Assembly: GCA_963509715.1 (NCBI GenBank)
Contig: CAUPCB010000004.1
Location: 1 to 64,000, forward strand
Direction: 5' to 3'
Length of the DNA stretch: 64,000 nt
Source of the DNA: JABCPE02 sp963509715
Lineage (GTDB): Bacteria; Bacteroidota; Bacteroidia; Flavobacteriales; Weeksellaceae
Under the pieces are notes generated by a model. The model ran no database searches. It was given only the letters and a program-made list of their open reading frames with translations, and was not told the DNA's origin. Shown here piece after piece: positions 7,746 to 16,296 of the stretch (position 1 is the first letter of the stretch; every line of letters starts with the position of its first letter). The position numbers and the translations under genes were made by a program.

Positions 7746-8754
7746 AATTATGCAGGAAGAAATCCAAACTTACACCGCAAAAGATTTCGCATCAGACCAA
7801 GAGGTAAAATGGTGCCCTGGCTGTGGCGATTATTCTATTTTAAAGCAGGTTCAGAGCATTCTCCCAGAAATCGGCATCAAGAGGGAAAATATGGTTTTCG
7901 TGTCAGGAATCGGCTGTTCATCGCGGTTTCCTTACTATATGAACACCTACGGCATTCATAGCATCCATGGGCGCGCGCCTGCGGTGGCTACGGGCATCAA
8001 ACTCGCTAATCCCGAATTGAATGTATGGATCATCACAGGAGACGGCGATGGGCTGAGCATCGGTGGAAACCACTTTATACACCTGATGAGGAGGAATTTG
8101 GATGTGAATATCCTTCTTTTCAATAATGAAATCTATGGGCTGACCAAAGGGCAATTTTCACCAACTTCCCAGCTTGGTCTGAAAACTAAATCTTCGCCTT
8201 TTGGGGTGATAGACCAGCCTTTTAATCCGCTGAGTCTAGCCTTGGGGAGCGGAGCTACATTTGTCTCGCGAACGCTGGACAGAGAGCCGAAAAGCCTTCG
8301 AGAGGTGCTTCTGGAAGCACAGAAACATAAAGGAACTTCTTTTGTGGAAATTTACCAAAACTGCGTGATTTTCAACGATGGAGTTTTTGATGAATTTACC
8401 AATAAAGCCACCAAAGAAGAGGCAAATCTTTATCTGGAAAACGGAAAACCTTTGAAATTCGGAAAAGATTTATCCAAAGGAATTATTTTAGAAAATTTTG
8501 AACCAAAAATTATTGATATTACCGAAGAGACCGATGAATCAAAGCTTTGGATACATGATGAAACTTCTATCCTAAAAGCCCAAATTTTGGCAAGGTTTAA
8601 TTTTGATGAAGAATTTTCTGATTTTCCACGACCTTTCGGTGTTTTTTATAAAAAAAATAGAGCTTCTTACGAAGAAACTTTTACCAATCAAGTGGAAAAA
8701 AACAAGCCAGATATGCAGCAAATTCTGAACGGAAATATCACATGGACAGTTTAA
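7738..8754 (+). CDS. korB: 2-oxoacid:ferredoxin oxidoreductase beta subunit (2-oxoglutarate type), without adjacent alpha subunit
   Basis: A 338-residue thiamine-diphosphate and iron-sulfur subunit that oxidatively decarboxylates a 2-oxoacid to its acyl-CoA while reducing ferredoxin. Cys26 and Cys29 in KWCPGCGDYS are cluster ligands, with another Cys in SGIGCSSR. The thiamine motif runs from TGDGDGLSIGG to the FNNEIYGLTKGQFSPTS segment. The usual partner, the alpha (gamma-alpha) subunit, is not next to it, although korA and korB are normally adjacent. The start could be ATG 7738, overlapping obgE by 8 bases, or ATG 7750. The second fits the usual N-terminal length equally well. 2-oxoglutarate is favoured over pyruvate by resemblance only. 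Confidence 0.9.
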   Translation: MDKIMQEEIQTYTAKDFASDQEVKWCPGCGDYSILKQVQSILPEIGIKRENMVFVSGIGCSSRFPYYMNTYGIHSIHGRAPAVATGIKLANPELNVWIITGDGDGLSIGGNHFIHLMRRNLDVNILLFNNEIYGLTKGQFSPTSQLGLKTKSSPFGVIDQPFNPLSLALGSGATFVSRTLDREPKSLREVLLEAQKHKGTSFVEIYQNCVIFNDGVFDEFTNKATKEEANLYLENGKPLKFGKDLSKGIILENFEPKIIDITEETDESKLWIHDETSILKAQILARFNFDEEFSDFPRPFGVFYKKNRASYEETFTNQVEKNKPDMQQILNGNITWTV

Positions 8755-8767
8755 TTTATATCAAAAA

Positions 8768-9616
8768 ATGGAACGAGTAGCATTTATCATCAATCCTTTC
8801 TCCGCGAAAAAAGAATACAAACCTTTTGTAGATGATTTAGAAAAAAAGGTAGAAAAGCCATTTTATCTCATTTCTAAATCGATAGAGGACACTTTTTCTT
8901 TCATAGAAAATAATATGGACAAGGTGGATATTTTCGTGGCTGTAGGCGGCGATGGGACGATATCTACGGTGGCTCAGAAGCTCATTAACACGGATAAAAT
9001 TCTCGGAATATTCCCAGCAGGCTCTGGAAATGGTTTTGCGAATGAGAACCATTTTTCTAAAAATATAGACACCCTTCTTTCTAAAATTAAAAATAGAAAA
9101 CACAGAGAAATAGATACTTTTACTATCAATGACAAGCTGTCTATCAACCTTTCTGGAGCGGGATTTGATGGCGAGGTCGCGAAGAATTTTGAGAAAACCA
9201 GCCGAGGTTTCGCGAATTATATCAAGACCTCTATCAGCACATTTTTTAAGTTTAAACCTATCAATATCAGCTTTGAGGAGAAATATAAATCTTACAATGG
9301 CGAATATCTGATGATGAACCTTGCGAATACCAGACAGTTTGGGAATAATGCTTACATTGCTCCACAGGCGCTGGTAACGGATGGTTTGGTAGATGTGGTT
9401 TTGGTGAAAAAATTTCCTGTGTGGTACGCTGCTCCATTTGCATTGAAAATGTTTGCAAAAACATTGAAACAAGATAAATATTTGACTTATTTCACTTGTT
9501 CAGAACTAGAGTTTTCACTAGATACGGATACTTGGCACATAGATGGCGAGTACAAACAGATTTCCTCACCTGTGAAAGTAAAAGTCCTTCCTAAAAGTCT
9601 GAAAATTTTGATTTAA
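8768..9616 (+). CDS. Diacylglycerol/lipid kinase family protein (DagK/YegS type)
   Basis: A 282-residue soluble or peripheral lipid kinase that phosphorylates a lipid such as diacylglycerol with ATP. The nucleotide motif VAVGGDGTISTVAQ lies near residues 58-71, followed by GIFPAGSGNGFANE. Later come the NLSGAGFDGEVAKNF segment and the C-terminal beta-rich half ending in TWHIDGEYKQ, all standard for this family. It starts 13 bases after the oxidoreductase gene and is probably co-transcribed with it. The substrate is unproven; undecaprenol or sphingoid lipids are possible, since Bacteroidota make sphingolipids. Confidence 0.9.
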   Translation: MERVAFIINPFSAKKEYKPFVDDLEKKVEKPFYLISKSIEDTFSFIENNMDKVDIFVAVGGDGTISTVAQKLINTDKILGIFPAGSGNGFANENHFSKNIDTLLSKIKNRKHREIDTFTINDKLSINLSGAGFDGEVAKNFEKTSRGFANYIKTSISTFFKFKPINISFEEKYKSYNGEYLMMNLANTRQFGNNAYIAPQALVTDGLVDVVLVKKFPVWYAAPFALKMFAKTLKQDKYLTYFTCSELEFSLDTDTWHIDGEYKQISSPVKVKVLPKSLKILI

Positions 9617-9623
9617 AAAAATA

Positions 9624-9649
9624 AAAATCTCCCAAATTTGGGAGATTTT
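9624..9649. terminator. Bidirectional terminator between convergent genes
   Basis: A perfect 26-base palindrome centred on AAATTT, with flanking A and T tracts, lies between the lipid kinase (plus) and the E2 gene (minus). Confidence 0.85.
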
Positions 9650-9652
9650 CTT

Positions 9653-10981
9653 TTATATTTCTGTATGTAAGTCAAACTCTTCAAGGTAGTCATTCACTCG
9701 TTTTAAGAACAATCCTCCTAGTGAGCCATCCACTACTCTATGGTCGTAGGAATGAGACATGAACATTTTTTGTCGTATTGCTATCACATCTCCTTGTGGC
9801 GTTTCTAAAACTGCTGGTTTTTTGACAATCGCTCCTATGGCCAATATCGCAACCTGCGGCTGTGGAATGATAGGTGTTCCCATAAGATTTCCGAAAGTCC
9901 CTATATTAGAAATAGTATAGGTAGCTCCCTGAATATCCTGCGGACTAAGTTTTTTGTTTCTTGCTTTATCCACTACAGCATTGATAGCCTTCGCTAAGCC
10001 GCTTAGACTAAGCTGGTCAGCATTCTTAATAACAGGAACGATAAGGTTACCATCTGGCAATGCTGTCGCTATTCCTATATTTATATTTTTTCTTTTGATG
10101 ATTTTGTCTCCATCTACAGAGATGTTTATCATTGGGAAATCCTGAATTGCCTTTACTACAGCTCTCACGAAGATAGGCATGTAGGTAAGTTTCTCTCCTT
10201 CTCTCTTCTCAAATGAAGACTTGTTTTTGGCTCTCCATTTTACGATGTTTGTAACATCTGTTTCTATAAACGAACTCACATGCGGAGAAATCTGTTTGCT
10301 GAGTAGCATATTTTCAGCGATGATTTTTCTCATTCTATCCATTTGGATAATTTCATCACCTTCATTAGCTGTCACAGCTGGTGCAGAAGCCTGAACTGGT
10401 TTCAGAACTGATGCTGCATTAGATTCTACTGCTTTTGGCTGCTGTGCAGTTTTTGCGTTTCCTCTATTGCTGACAAATTCTAAAATATCTTCTTTCGTGA
10501 TTCTGCCTTCCAGCCCTCTTCCTTGGATACTTTTCAGCTCTTCTTCCGTTATATTTTCTTCTTGGATAATAGACCTTACTAGTGGTGAAAGATTCATTCC
10601 CTCTATACTCACTGGCATAGAAACAGGCACGATTTTAAACGGCTCCTCCAAAAGGTCTACCACTTTATCTTCTACTATTTCTTCTTTGTTTTCCTCTTCT
10701 TTTTTATCAGATTCTGGTTGAGCATCTGCTGTCTCCTCTCCTTGTATTTCTAATATTGCGATAGGTTCTCCCACTTTTGCAACTTGGTCTTTTTCTACCA
10801 AAATCTTAACGATTTTTCCAGAAACAGGTGTGGGAACATCAGAATCCACTTTATCCGTAGCGATTTCTACTACACTATCATCCTCAGCTACAAAATCTCC
10901 TTCTCTAAAAAGCCATTCTATAACGGTTGCCTCCATCACACCTTCTCCCATGGAAGGTAATAACAATTTATATTCTGCCAT
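9653..10981 (-). CDS. Dihydrolipoamide acyltransferase, E2 of a 2-oxoacid dehydrogenase complex
   Basis: A 442-residue E2 core protein. Residues 1-77 form one lipoyl domain with the lipoylated Lys44 in EIATDKVDSDVP. An acidic, flexible linker follows. A peripheral-subunit-binding domain lies at about 130-166 (SPLVRSIIQEENI, GRGLEGRITKEDI). The catalytic domain ends with SHSYDHRVVDG, containing the active-site His and Asp. The combination resembles branched-chain 2-oxoacid dehydrogenase E2 (BkdB) as much as pyruvate E2. No E1 or E3 gene is adjacent, so substrate specificity cannot be set from context. In Bacteroidota a stand-alone gene of this kind is usual. A candidate promoter is at 11001-11008. 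Confidence 0.93.
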   Translation of the reverse strand: MAEYKLLLPSMGEGVMEATVIEWLFREGDFVAEDDSVVEIATDKVDSDVPTPVSGKIVKILVEKDQVAKVGEPIAILEIQGEETADAQPESDKKEEENKEEIVEDKVVDLLEEPFKIVPVSMPVSIEGMNLSPLVRSIIQEENITEEELKSIQGRGLEGRITKEDILEFVSNRGNAKTAQQPKAVESNAASVLKPVQASAPAVTANEGDEIIQMDRMRKIIAENMLLSKQISPHVSSFIETDVTNIVKWRAKNKSSFEKREGEKLTYMPIFVRAVVKAIQDFPMINISVDGDKIIKRKNINIGIATALPDGNLIVPVIKNADQLSLSGLAKAINAVVDKARNKKLSPQDIQGATYTISNIGTFGNLMGTPIIPQPQVAILAIGAIVKKPAVLETPQGDVIAIRQKMFMSHSYDHRVVDGSLGGLFLKRVNDYLEEFDLHTEI

Positions 10982-11000
10982 AACTCTTTATTACAAACCA

Positions 11001-11008
11001 CAAAGATA
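11001..11008 (-). promoter_or_regulatory. Candidate -7 box for the E2 gene
   Basis: The minus strand reads TATCTTTG, about 20 bases upstream of the ATG at 10981. Confidence 0.5.
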
Positions 11009-11114
11009 ACATTTCTTATTGAATTTTTCTAATATCGCTTCTTAAAATTTGATTTTAAATCAATAAATGAGATATTTCATATTTTTAATTTTCAGTTAAT
11101 CTAATGGGATTATC

Positions 11115-11122
11115 TAACTTTG
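11115..11122 (+). promoter_or_regulatory. Candidate -7 box for the SulP transporter gene
   Basis: TAACTTTG, 26 bases upstream of the ATG at 11148. Confidence 0.5.
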
Positions 11123-11147
11123 CAAATCTTAAAAAAAAGTAAATTTC

Positions 11148-12653
11148 ATGGATAAGATATTACAATTTTTCAACCTTGACCAAAAAATCAATTGGAGAAT
11201 AGAAATTTTAGCGGGACTTACCGTGGCGATGACCATGATTCCAGAGTCTCTTTCTTTTGCTATTTTAGCAGGATTTCCGCCTCTTTCTGGGCTTTATGCA
11301 GCATTCATAGCTGGATTAGTAGCGGCGATGTTTGGCGGTAGACCTGGACTTATTTCGGGGGGCGCTGGGGCTACTGTAGTCACACTCATTGGACTTATAA
11401 AACTTCATGGTTTAGACTATGCTTTTGCTGCTGTGGCGATGGCTGGGGTTATTCAGCTGATTGTAGGAATTTTTAAATGGGCTAAATACATTCGCCTCGT
11501 TCCAAGTTCGGTGATGTATGGCTTTGTAAATGGGCTGGCTGTGATTATTTTTTCGGCTCAGCTGGAACAATTCAAAACTGCTGCACCTGATGGACAAATG
11601 GAATGGCTCACAGGAACACCGATGATGATAATGGCTGGACTGGTGGCTCTTACCATATTGATTACTTGGCTTTTCCCTAAAATCTCAAAGGCAGTTCCTT
11701 CGTCATTGATGGCAATTATTGTAGTATTTACGATTGTTTTAGTTTTCGGAATTGAGACCAAAACCGTGGGTGACATCTCTCCTATCAGTGGTTCTCTTCC
11801 TCCATTTCATATTCCAAATGTTCCTCTGACTTGGGAAACTTTCATGATTATCCTTCCTGCTGGAGCTATAGTCGCTGCTGTGGGGCTTACAGAGGGGCTT
11901 TTGACCTTAAATCTCGTTGATGAAATTACCGAAACCAAAGGAAACGGCTCTCGAGAAAGCCTTGCGCAAGGGGCTTCTAACATCCTAAACGGCTTTTTTT
12001 CAGGGATGGGAGGCTGTCCTATGATTGCGCAGACTCTGGTAAATCTCAATGCTGGTTCTAGAAGCAGAGTTTCTGGGGTTATCGCGGCTTTGGCTATTCT
12101 TATGATTATCCTCATTGCGGCTCCTATTATCGAGAAAATCCCTATGGCTGCGCTTACTGGGGTAATGATGGTAGTTGCATTTTTAACCTTTAAATGGTCT
12201 AGTTTTAAGATTTTAAATAAAATGCCTAAAACAGATGTTTTCATCATCATTTTAGTAACTGGTATTACCATCATTACGCATAATTTAGCAGTGGCAGTGC
12301 TGACAGGAATCATCATCTCTGGGCTGAATTTCACTTGGCAAAAAGCTAATGAACTCAGCGTAAATACTGAAACTAGTGGTGATGAGAAAATTTATCATCT
12401 AAACTCTGACTTGTTCTTTGGAGCGGTGGCTTCTTTTGAAGGTATTTTTGATATGAAAAATGACCCAAAAACCGTAGTTATTGACTTCAAAAACAGCGAA
12501 ATAAAGGATATGAGCGCACTAGAATCTTTAGCCAAAATGACCAATAAATACGCTAGTCTGGATAAAGTTTTATACCTGAAAAATTTAAATGAAAATTCTA
12601 AAAAAAGAGTGGAAAAAGCCAAACCCGTTATTGAATTAAATTTATTGGGCTAA
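11148..12653 (+). CDS. SulP-family inorganic anion transporter
   Basis: A 501-residue inner-membrane transporter. The family carries sulfate, bicarbonate or related anions, usually with Na+ or H+. About 10-14 hydrophobic segments fill residues 15-395. The N-terminal signature is GLTVAMTMIPESLSFAILAGFPPLSGLYAAF, and GGRPGLISGGAGATVV follows in the next segment. Residues about 405-500 form a cytoplasmic STAS domain (LFFGAVASFEGIF, TVVIDFKNSEIKDMSALESL). No carbonic anhydrase or sulfate-assimilation gene is nearby, so the substrate is open. The next gene, a redox-like lipoprotein, starts 50 bases later with its own promoter candidate. Confidence 0.93.
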   Translation: MDKILQFFNLDQKINWRIEILAGLTVAMTMIPESLSFAILAGFPPLSGLYAAFIAGLVAAMFGGRPGLISGGAGATVVTLIGLIKLHGLDYAFAAVAMAGVIQLIVGIFKWAKYIRLVPSSVMYGFVNGLAVIIFSAQLEQFKTAAPDGQMEWLTGTPMMIMAGLVALTILITWLFPKISKAVPSSLMAIIVVFTIVLVFGIETKTVGDISPISGSLPPFHIPNVPLTWETFMIILPAGAIVAAVGLTEGLLTLNLVDEITETKGNGSRESLAQGASNILNGFFSGMGGCPMIAQTLVNLNAGSRSRVSGVIAALAILMIILIAAPIIEKIPMAALTGVMMVVAFLTFKWSSFKILNKMPKTDVFIIILVTGITIITHNLAVAVLTGIIISGLNFTWQKANELSVNTETSGDEKIYHLNSDLFFGAVASFEGIFDMKNDPKTVVIDFKNSEIKDMSALESLAKMTNKYASLDKVLYLKNLNENSKKRVEKAKPVIELNLLG

Positions 12654-12681
12654 AATTGGTTTCAAATTTTATCTTTTTGCT

Positions 12682-12689
12682 TACCTTTG
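12682..12689 (+). promoter_or_regulatory. Candidate -7 box for the thioredoxin-like lipoprotein
   Basis: TACCTTTG, 14 bases before the ATG at 12704. It supports that ATG over in-frame codons farther upstream, which would precede transcription. Confidence 0.5.
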
Positions 12690-12703
12690 TAAAAATTTGT
12701 AAA

Positions 12704-13240
12704 ATGAAAAAGTTAGCTAAATATGCATTGTTCACCCTTGCAATAGTGTCTGCCACGGCTTGTTTCAATGAGAAAAAAGTATACAATAGAAGCACAGTAT
12801 CTGAAAAACATGGGAAAATGCTCCTCGGCAGACAGACCAGAGACCAGCTGAAACAAGAGCCTTTCAATGCGTGGTATGAGGAGGAATACAAAAACTATGA
12901 ATATGACCCGCAGACCATCAAAGAACTTCAAAAAAAGAATCTGACAAGTCACAATATCATTGTATTTTTTGGGACTTGGTGCGGAGATTCACATAGAGAA
13001 GTTCCTAGATTGCTGAAAATTTTGGATGCAGTGAAATACCCTGAACAAAGGCTGACCCTAGTAGCCGTAAACAGAAAAAAAGAAACTCCTGATGGAGAGG
13101 ATGTCCCTTATAACCTCAAAAGAGTGCCTACTATAATCGTCCAAAATAAATATGGCAAAGAAGTGGGAAGAATCATAGAATCTCCAAACAGCGGTTCTTT
13201 GGAAAATGATTTATTAGAAATCCTAAACAAAAGCAAATAA
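12704..13240 (+). CDS. Thioredoxin-fold lipoprotein lacking the second active-site cysteine
   Basis: A 178-residue exported protein. I chose the ATG at 12704 because it begins a clean signal peptide (MKKLAKYALFTLAIVSATAC) with a probable lipid-attached Cys20, and because the promoter candidate lies just upstream. The mature part has a thioredoxin-like core, IIVFFGTWCGDSHREVPRL, followed by VPTIIVQNKYGKEVGRI containing the conserved cis-proline. The active-site position is C93-G-D-S96, so it has only one cysteine and cannot make the usual CxxC disulfide. It may reduce or bind via a single thiol, or have lost redox activity. DUF4230 follows 3 bases later, so the two are likely co-expressed. Confidence 0.85.
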   Translation: MKKLAKYALFTLAIVSATACFNEKKVYNRSTVSEKHGKMLLGRQTRDQLKQEPFNAWYEEEYKNYEYDPQTIKELQKKNLTSHNIIVFFGTWCGDSHREVPRLLKILDAVKYPEQRLTLVAVNRKKETPDGEDVPYNLKRVPTIIVQNKYGKEVGRIIESPNSGSLENDLLEILNKSK

Positions 13241-13243
13241 GCA

Positions 13244-13852
13244 TTGAAAAATTCTTATAAAAATATTTTCGTTTTTCTATTTGGGGCTTTATTCGCCTAT
13301 TTATTGGTCTTTTTCTTCCAAAAAAACACAGAAAAAGAGGCTGAAGTTATCAATAAGGACTACTATATCCTGAGTAACCAGATAGAGAAAATGAACAAAA
13401 TGATAGTCCTAGAGCAGAACTTTTCTAGTTTCCAAACTCATAAAAGTTCTGCCTTTGAACTTGGAGGTATAGAGTTTCTTTCCAAAGAAATGGTGCTCTA
13501 CACTACGGCAAAAGCACAGGTGACTTATGATTTAAAGAAACTAAAAATAGAAGTGGATTCTACGGATAAAAAACTAATCATAAAGGAAATCCCTGAAGCC
13601 GAAATCAAAATTTATCCCGATGTGAAAATCCATTTTATGGATGATTATGCTGTGAATAGGTTTTCTAAAGCCGACCTAAACAACATCATGGAATCCGCAA
13701 AGAAAAACATGACAAAAAGCATCAATCAGACCAAACTAAAAGAGGAAGGAAGACAACAGCTGATTTCCAACCTGCAGGATATTTTTGTATTGGCTAAATC
13801 CCTAAACTACACCATAGAGGACGAAACCAAAACTTTACCCAGCGTTTTATAG
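13244..13852 (+). CDS. DUF4230-family membrane-anchored protein
   Basis: A 202-residue protein from a TTG start, 3 bases after the preceding stop. No ATG is available without losing the N-terminal membrane segment (residues about 6-25, NIFVFLFGALFAYLLVFFFQ). The periplasmic part has VLEQNFSSFQTHKS, YTTAKAQVTYDLKKLKI and the end SINQTKLKEEGRQQLISNLQDIF, matching the DUF4230 pattern as I remember it. That domain has no known biochemical role. It is positioned as the second gene of a pair with the thioredoxin-like lipoprotein. Confidence 0.75.
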   Translation: MKNSYKNIFVFLFGALFAYLLVFFFQKNTEKEAEVINKDYYILSNQIEKMNKMIVLEQNFSSFQTHKSSAFELGGIEFLSKEMVLYTTAKAQVTYDLKKLKIEVDSTDKKLIIKEIPEAEIKIYPDVKIHFMDDYAVNRFSKADLNNIMESAKKNMTKSINQTKLKEEGRQQLISNLQDIFVLAKSLNYTIEDETKTLPSVL

Positions 13853-13855
13853 TTT

Positions 13856-14371
13856 TTATTTTTTCCTTTTAACTTGCTTTTTCTTGATGTATTTCTTTGT
13901 CTGAGCTACTGCTATGGCTGCATTGCTCTCACAAAATACGGATAAAGCCTCCTTTTTTACTAAAGTATATTTAAACTCGCCTTTTCTCAATGCTTGTTTG
14001 AAATTTTGTACATCTTCGGCTTTTACGGGTTTTCCATCAAGTATAAATAATATTCTGCATTTTGGAGGAGTAAAACAAACTACAATGTCTTTTTCTCGGT
14101 GAGACAGCTTTACATTAACCTCTTGTTTAGGTGTTTTTTCTACAACTGGATAGCAGTGATGACCTTCCTCAAAGAAGATAACATCCCACTGCCCTACTAC
14201 CAGTTTATAAAAACCGTTTTCATCTGTCAAAGTTTGAGACTGGCTGTCAGAAGACACCTTCACATTAGGAAAAGGCATGCCGTTCTCATCCGTAACCCTG
14301 CCTGTGATGGTAATTTGCCCACACAAAGGAAAACAAATCGTAAAGCCAAGAAATAAAAGTATTTTCTTCAT
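13856..14371 (-). CDS. Secreted carboxypeptidase-regulatory-like domain protein
   Basis: A 171-residue exported protein with signal peptide MKKILLFLGFTICFPLCGQ. Residues 20-95 form a beta-sandwich regulatory-like domain (ITGRVTDENGMPFPNVKVSS, LTDENGFYKL) of the kind found at the N-terminus of SusC/TonB receptors, but without barrel or plug following. The C-terminal half (ILFILDGKPVKAEDVQNFKQ) slightly resembles the plug-domain phrase in which a named residue pair is declared, and ends in a very basic tail (KKYIKKKQVKRKK). Its function is unknown. It converges with the DUF4230 gene, with 3 bases between stops. Confidence 0.7.
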   Translation of the reverse strand: MKKILLFLGFTICFPLCGQITITGRVTDENGMPFPNVKVSSDSQSQTLTDENGFYKLVVGQWDVIFFEEGHHCYPVVEKTPKQEVNVKLSHREKDIVVCFTPPKCRILFILDGKPVKAEDVQNFKQALRKGEFKYTLVKKEALSVFCESNAAIAVAQTKKYIKKKQVKRKK

Positions 14372-14393
14372 GATAATATGGGTTTTAATGTTT

Positions 14394-15083
14394 TTATAGT
14401 TTAAATTTCAGCAGATATTCTTTGGTTTCGGTGGAAATTCTCCTACTTTCTCTTGCTTTTTGAATGGTTTTGTTCTGTACAAAAGGCGGCAAGGTCTTGG
14501 CTTCTATCAGTGGCATAGTCGCTTCATACTGCTTCGCAAGAGCCGTTGCGAAATACCAAGCAAGCATCATATTCACATAGTATTCCTCGGATTTCACCTC
14601 AGAAACCAGCTGGAGCATCTCTTTTTGGAAATGCTCATCCAGATAATTAGAAAGCAGCAGCCCCACGGCATATCTTATCGTATAGGTTTTATCACTTTTT
14701 ATCCATTTTTGGATGTATTCATAAACTTCTTTGGGATGTTTTTGGAAAATTTTAGGAGAAAACACATCACAAACCGCCCAATTATCCACGAATGGAAGAA
14801 AAGTCTCCGTGTATTCCACAGCACTTTGGAAATCTTTTATCTGCTCAATAAGAAAGCCATGCAGGAGATTTTCTTCATAATAATGGTGCGGCAGGGCGCT
14901 GAGAAACTCCTCCACAGCAGGTTTATTTTTATAAAATTCTTTAGCAAATTTTCGTAAAATAGGAACGCGAATTCCTATGATTTTTTCTTTGTCTACATTG
15001 GGAATGAGTTTCGCGGTGAAATCTCTGTATTCCTTGTCCTGTAAGGCGAAAAGCTCTTTTTGTAAAGGATTTTTGGAATTCAT
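14394..15083 (-). CDS. AlkD-like DNA alkylation repair protein
   Basis: A 229-residue all-helical HEAT-repeat protein of the AlkC/AlkD superfamily, whose members excise N3- and N7-alkylated bases. Family features include GIRVPILRKFAKEFYK near residue 37, HHYYEENLLHGFLIEQ, FLPFVDNWAVCDVFSPK (the WAVCD segment contains the conserved Asp that contacts the DNA lesion), RYAVGLLLSNYL and YYVNMMLAWYFATALAKQY. The C-terminus IQKARESRRISTETKEYLLKFK is also typical. Activity on DNA is inferred from the family. Confidence 0.85.
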   Translation of the reverse strand: MNSKNPLQKELFALQDKEYRDFTAKLIPNVDKEKIIGIRVPILRKFAKEFYKNKPAVEEFLSALPHHYYEENLLHGFLIEQIKDFQSAVEYTETFLPFVDNWAVCDVFSPKIFQKHPKEVYEYIQKWIKSDKTYTIRYAVGLLLSNYLDEHFQKEMLQLVSEVKSEEYYVNMMLAWYFATALAKQYEATMPLIEAKTLPPFVQNKTIQKARESRRISTETKEYLLKFKL

Positions 15084-15114
15084 ATTGGTTTTAATTTTTA
15101 AATTGAATTAAATT

Positions 15115-15684
15115 TTATTTATCATCCAAATCAGAAAAACTGACTTTCTTCTCAAAAAATCTATATCCCAAAATGGCCATAGTAACGCCTATTACCAGTC
15201 CCACAGCCACATCTGTAGGGAAATGAACCGCCAGATACATCCTGCTGAAAGCATAAGGCACCGCCCAAAGATAAACCCAAAACGCCCATCGCAAAACGCT
15301 TCTCAGTACCAGATAAAGAAAAGTGCAGATAGCAAAACTATTGCTGGTGTGCCCTGAAAAAAAGCTGTATCCTTTTTCCGTAGTGATGATTCTAAGATAA
15401 GGTATCAGCTCCTCATTATGCAAAGGACGAAGCCGCTGCACCAGTTCCTTTGTCCCTGTGGTCATGAGAGCAGTGAATAAAAAGGTCAGCGAAAAACAAA
15501 TCAAAATCCATTTCACCTCTCGTTTAGAAAAATATCTAAACACTAAAAAAAGAATCAGTACATAAAACGGAATCCAGTTCCATGCATCCGTAATGGTCAG
15601 CCAAAAACTATCCCACTCCGTGCTGCCTGTCTGATTGATAAAAATCAACAACTGATGGTCTAAATCTATAATACGCTCTATCAT
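15115..15684 (-). CDS. PAP2-family membrane phosphatase
   Basis: A 189-residue protein with about five membrane helices and the three acid-phosphatase motifs: KELVQRLRPL (C1), FFSGHTSNSF (C2) and SRMYLAVHFPTDVAVG (C3). Relatives dephosphorylate phosphatidate, phosphatidylglycerol phosphate or undecaprenyl pyrophosphate in the periplasmic leaflet. The terminator at 15691-15722 separates it from the DUF2004-like genes upstream. Confidence 0.9.
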   Translation of the reverse strand: MIERIIDLDHQLLIFINQTGSTEWDSFWLTITDAWNWIPFYVLILFLVFRYFSKREVKWILICFSLTFLFTALMTTGTKELVQRLRPLHNEELIPYLRIITTEKGYSFFSGHTSNSFAICTFLYLVLRSVLRWAFWVYLWAVPYAFSRMYLAVHFPTDVAVGLVIGVTMAILGYRFFEKKVSFSDLDDK

Positions 15685-15690
15685 TTTATT

Positions 15691-15722
15691 TAAAAAAAGG
15701 AGGCTATTTATACCGCCTCCTT
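15691..15722 (-). terminator. Rho-independent terminator after the DUF2004-like genes
   Basis: An AAGGAGGC/GCCTCCTT 8-bp stem with a 10-base loop. The minus-strand transcript then enters a run of seven T's. Confidence 0.8.
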
Positions 15723-15741
15723 GTAGATTTTTATTTATAAA

Positions 15742-16212
15742 TTAACTTTCCCAGTCAATAGCAACAATTTTCCCATCTAAACTAAAGTTCACAGCAAGGA
15801 TTTCATCGCTTTCTTCTGGGCGTATCATATAATCAACCATCACATCCACACCATCTTCCTCTTCAGTAGAATACCAAAGTCCAATGGTTTCTATCTGCAT
15901 CTCCGCAACGAAATCATCTACATTTTCAGGGATATTCTCTAATTCTTCTGCATGAAAATCCAAGTATTCAGAATCCTCCTCTAAATAGGCTTTCAAGGCT
16001 TTGCGGGCTTTTTCATCCATTACATCGAAGTTTTTTAGAAATTTTTCAAATGAATTCAGTCTTTCTACGGACAAATCATCCTCTCCACAGAGCCAAAATT
16101 CTACTTGAACAGATGTATTCTTATAAGGAATTTCTTTTTCCCACAATACATCATAACCATTTAGCTCTTCCGTATTTAATTCTCCAAAATACGCATGCTT
16201 TAAGTGTTTCAT
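15742..16212 (-). CDS. DUF2004-like small acidic protein, copy 1
   Basis: A 156-residue, strongly acidic cytoplasmic protein without signal or membrane segment. It starts MKHLKHAYFGELNTEEL, with the YFG motif expected of DUF2004-like proteins, and ends VNFSLDGKIVAIDWES. It is clearly a paralogue of the next gene (16297-16755) and shares most positions along the whole length. Its function is unknown. Small acidic paralogues of this sort are sometimes immunity proteins, but no toxin is beside it. It carries its own candidate promoter at 16249-16256. Confidence 0.6.
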   Translation of the reverse strand: MKHLKHAYFGELNTEELNGYDVLWEKEIPYKNTSVQVEFWLCGEDDLSVERLNSFEKFLKNFDVMDEKARKALKAYLEEDSEYLDFHAEELENIPENVDDFVAEMQIETIGLWYSTEEEDGVDVMVDYMIRPEESDEILAVNFSLDGKIVAIDWES

Positions 16213-16248
16213 AAATTATTTGTTTAAAATTATTTTCTTTTTGTTTAG

Positions 16249-16256
16249 CAAATATA
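16249..16256 (-). promoter_or_regulatory. Candidate -7 box for the first DUF2004-like gene
   Basis: The minus strand reads TATATTTG in the 84-base gap between the two paralogues, so each copy may be transcribed separately. Confidence 0.45.
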
Positions 16257-16296
16257 AATAAATTCCTATTATTTACTCATATCCCTCTTCTATCCT

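Noticed and set aside
9624..9649. A perfect 26-base palindrome considered as a recombination or attachment site
   Set aside because: Position between two convergent genes and flanking A/T tracts identify it as a bidirectional terminator.
11807..12334. A 175-residue minus-strand ORF opposite the SulP gene
   Set aside because: It is a shadow of a strongly supported transporter gene in the other strand. Its composition is an antisense reading of hydrophobic codons, and it has no start context.
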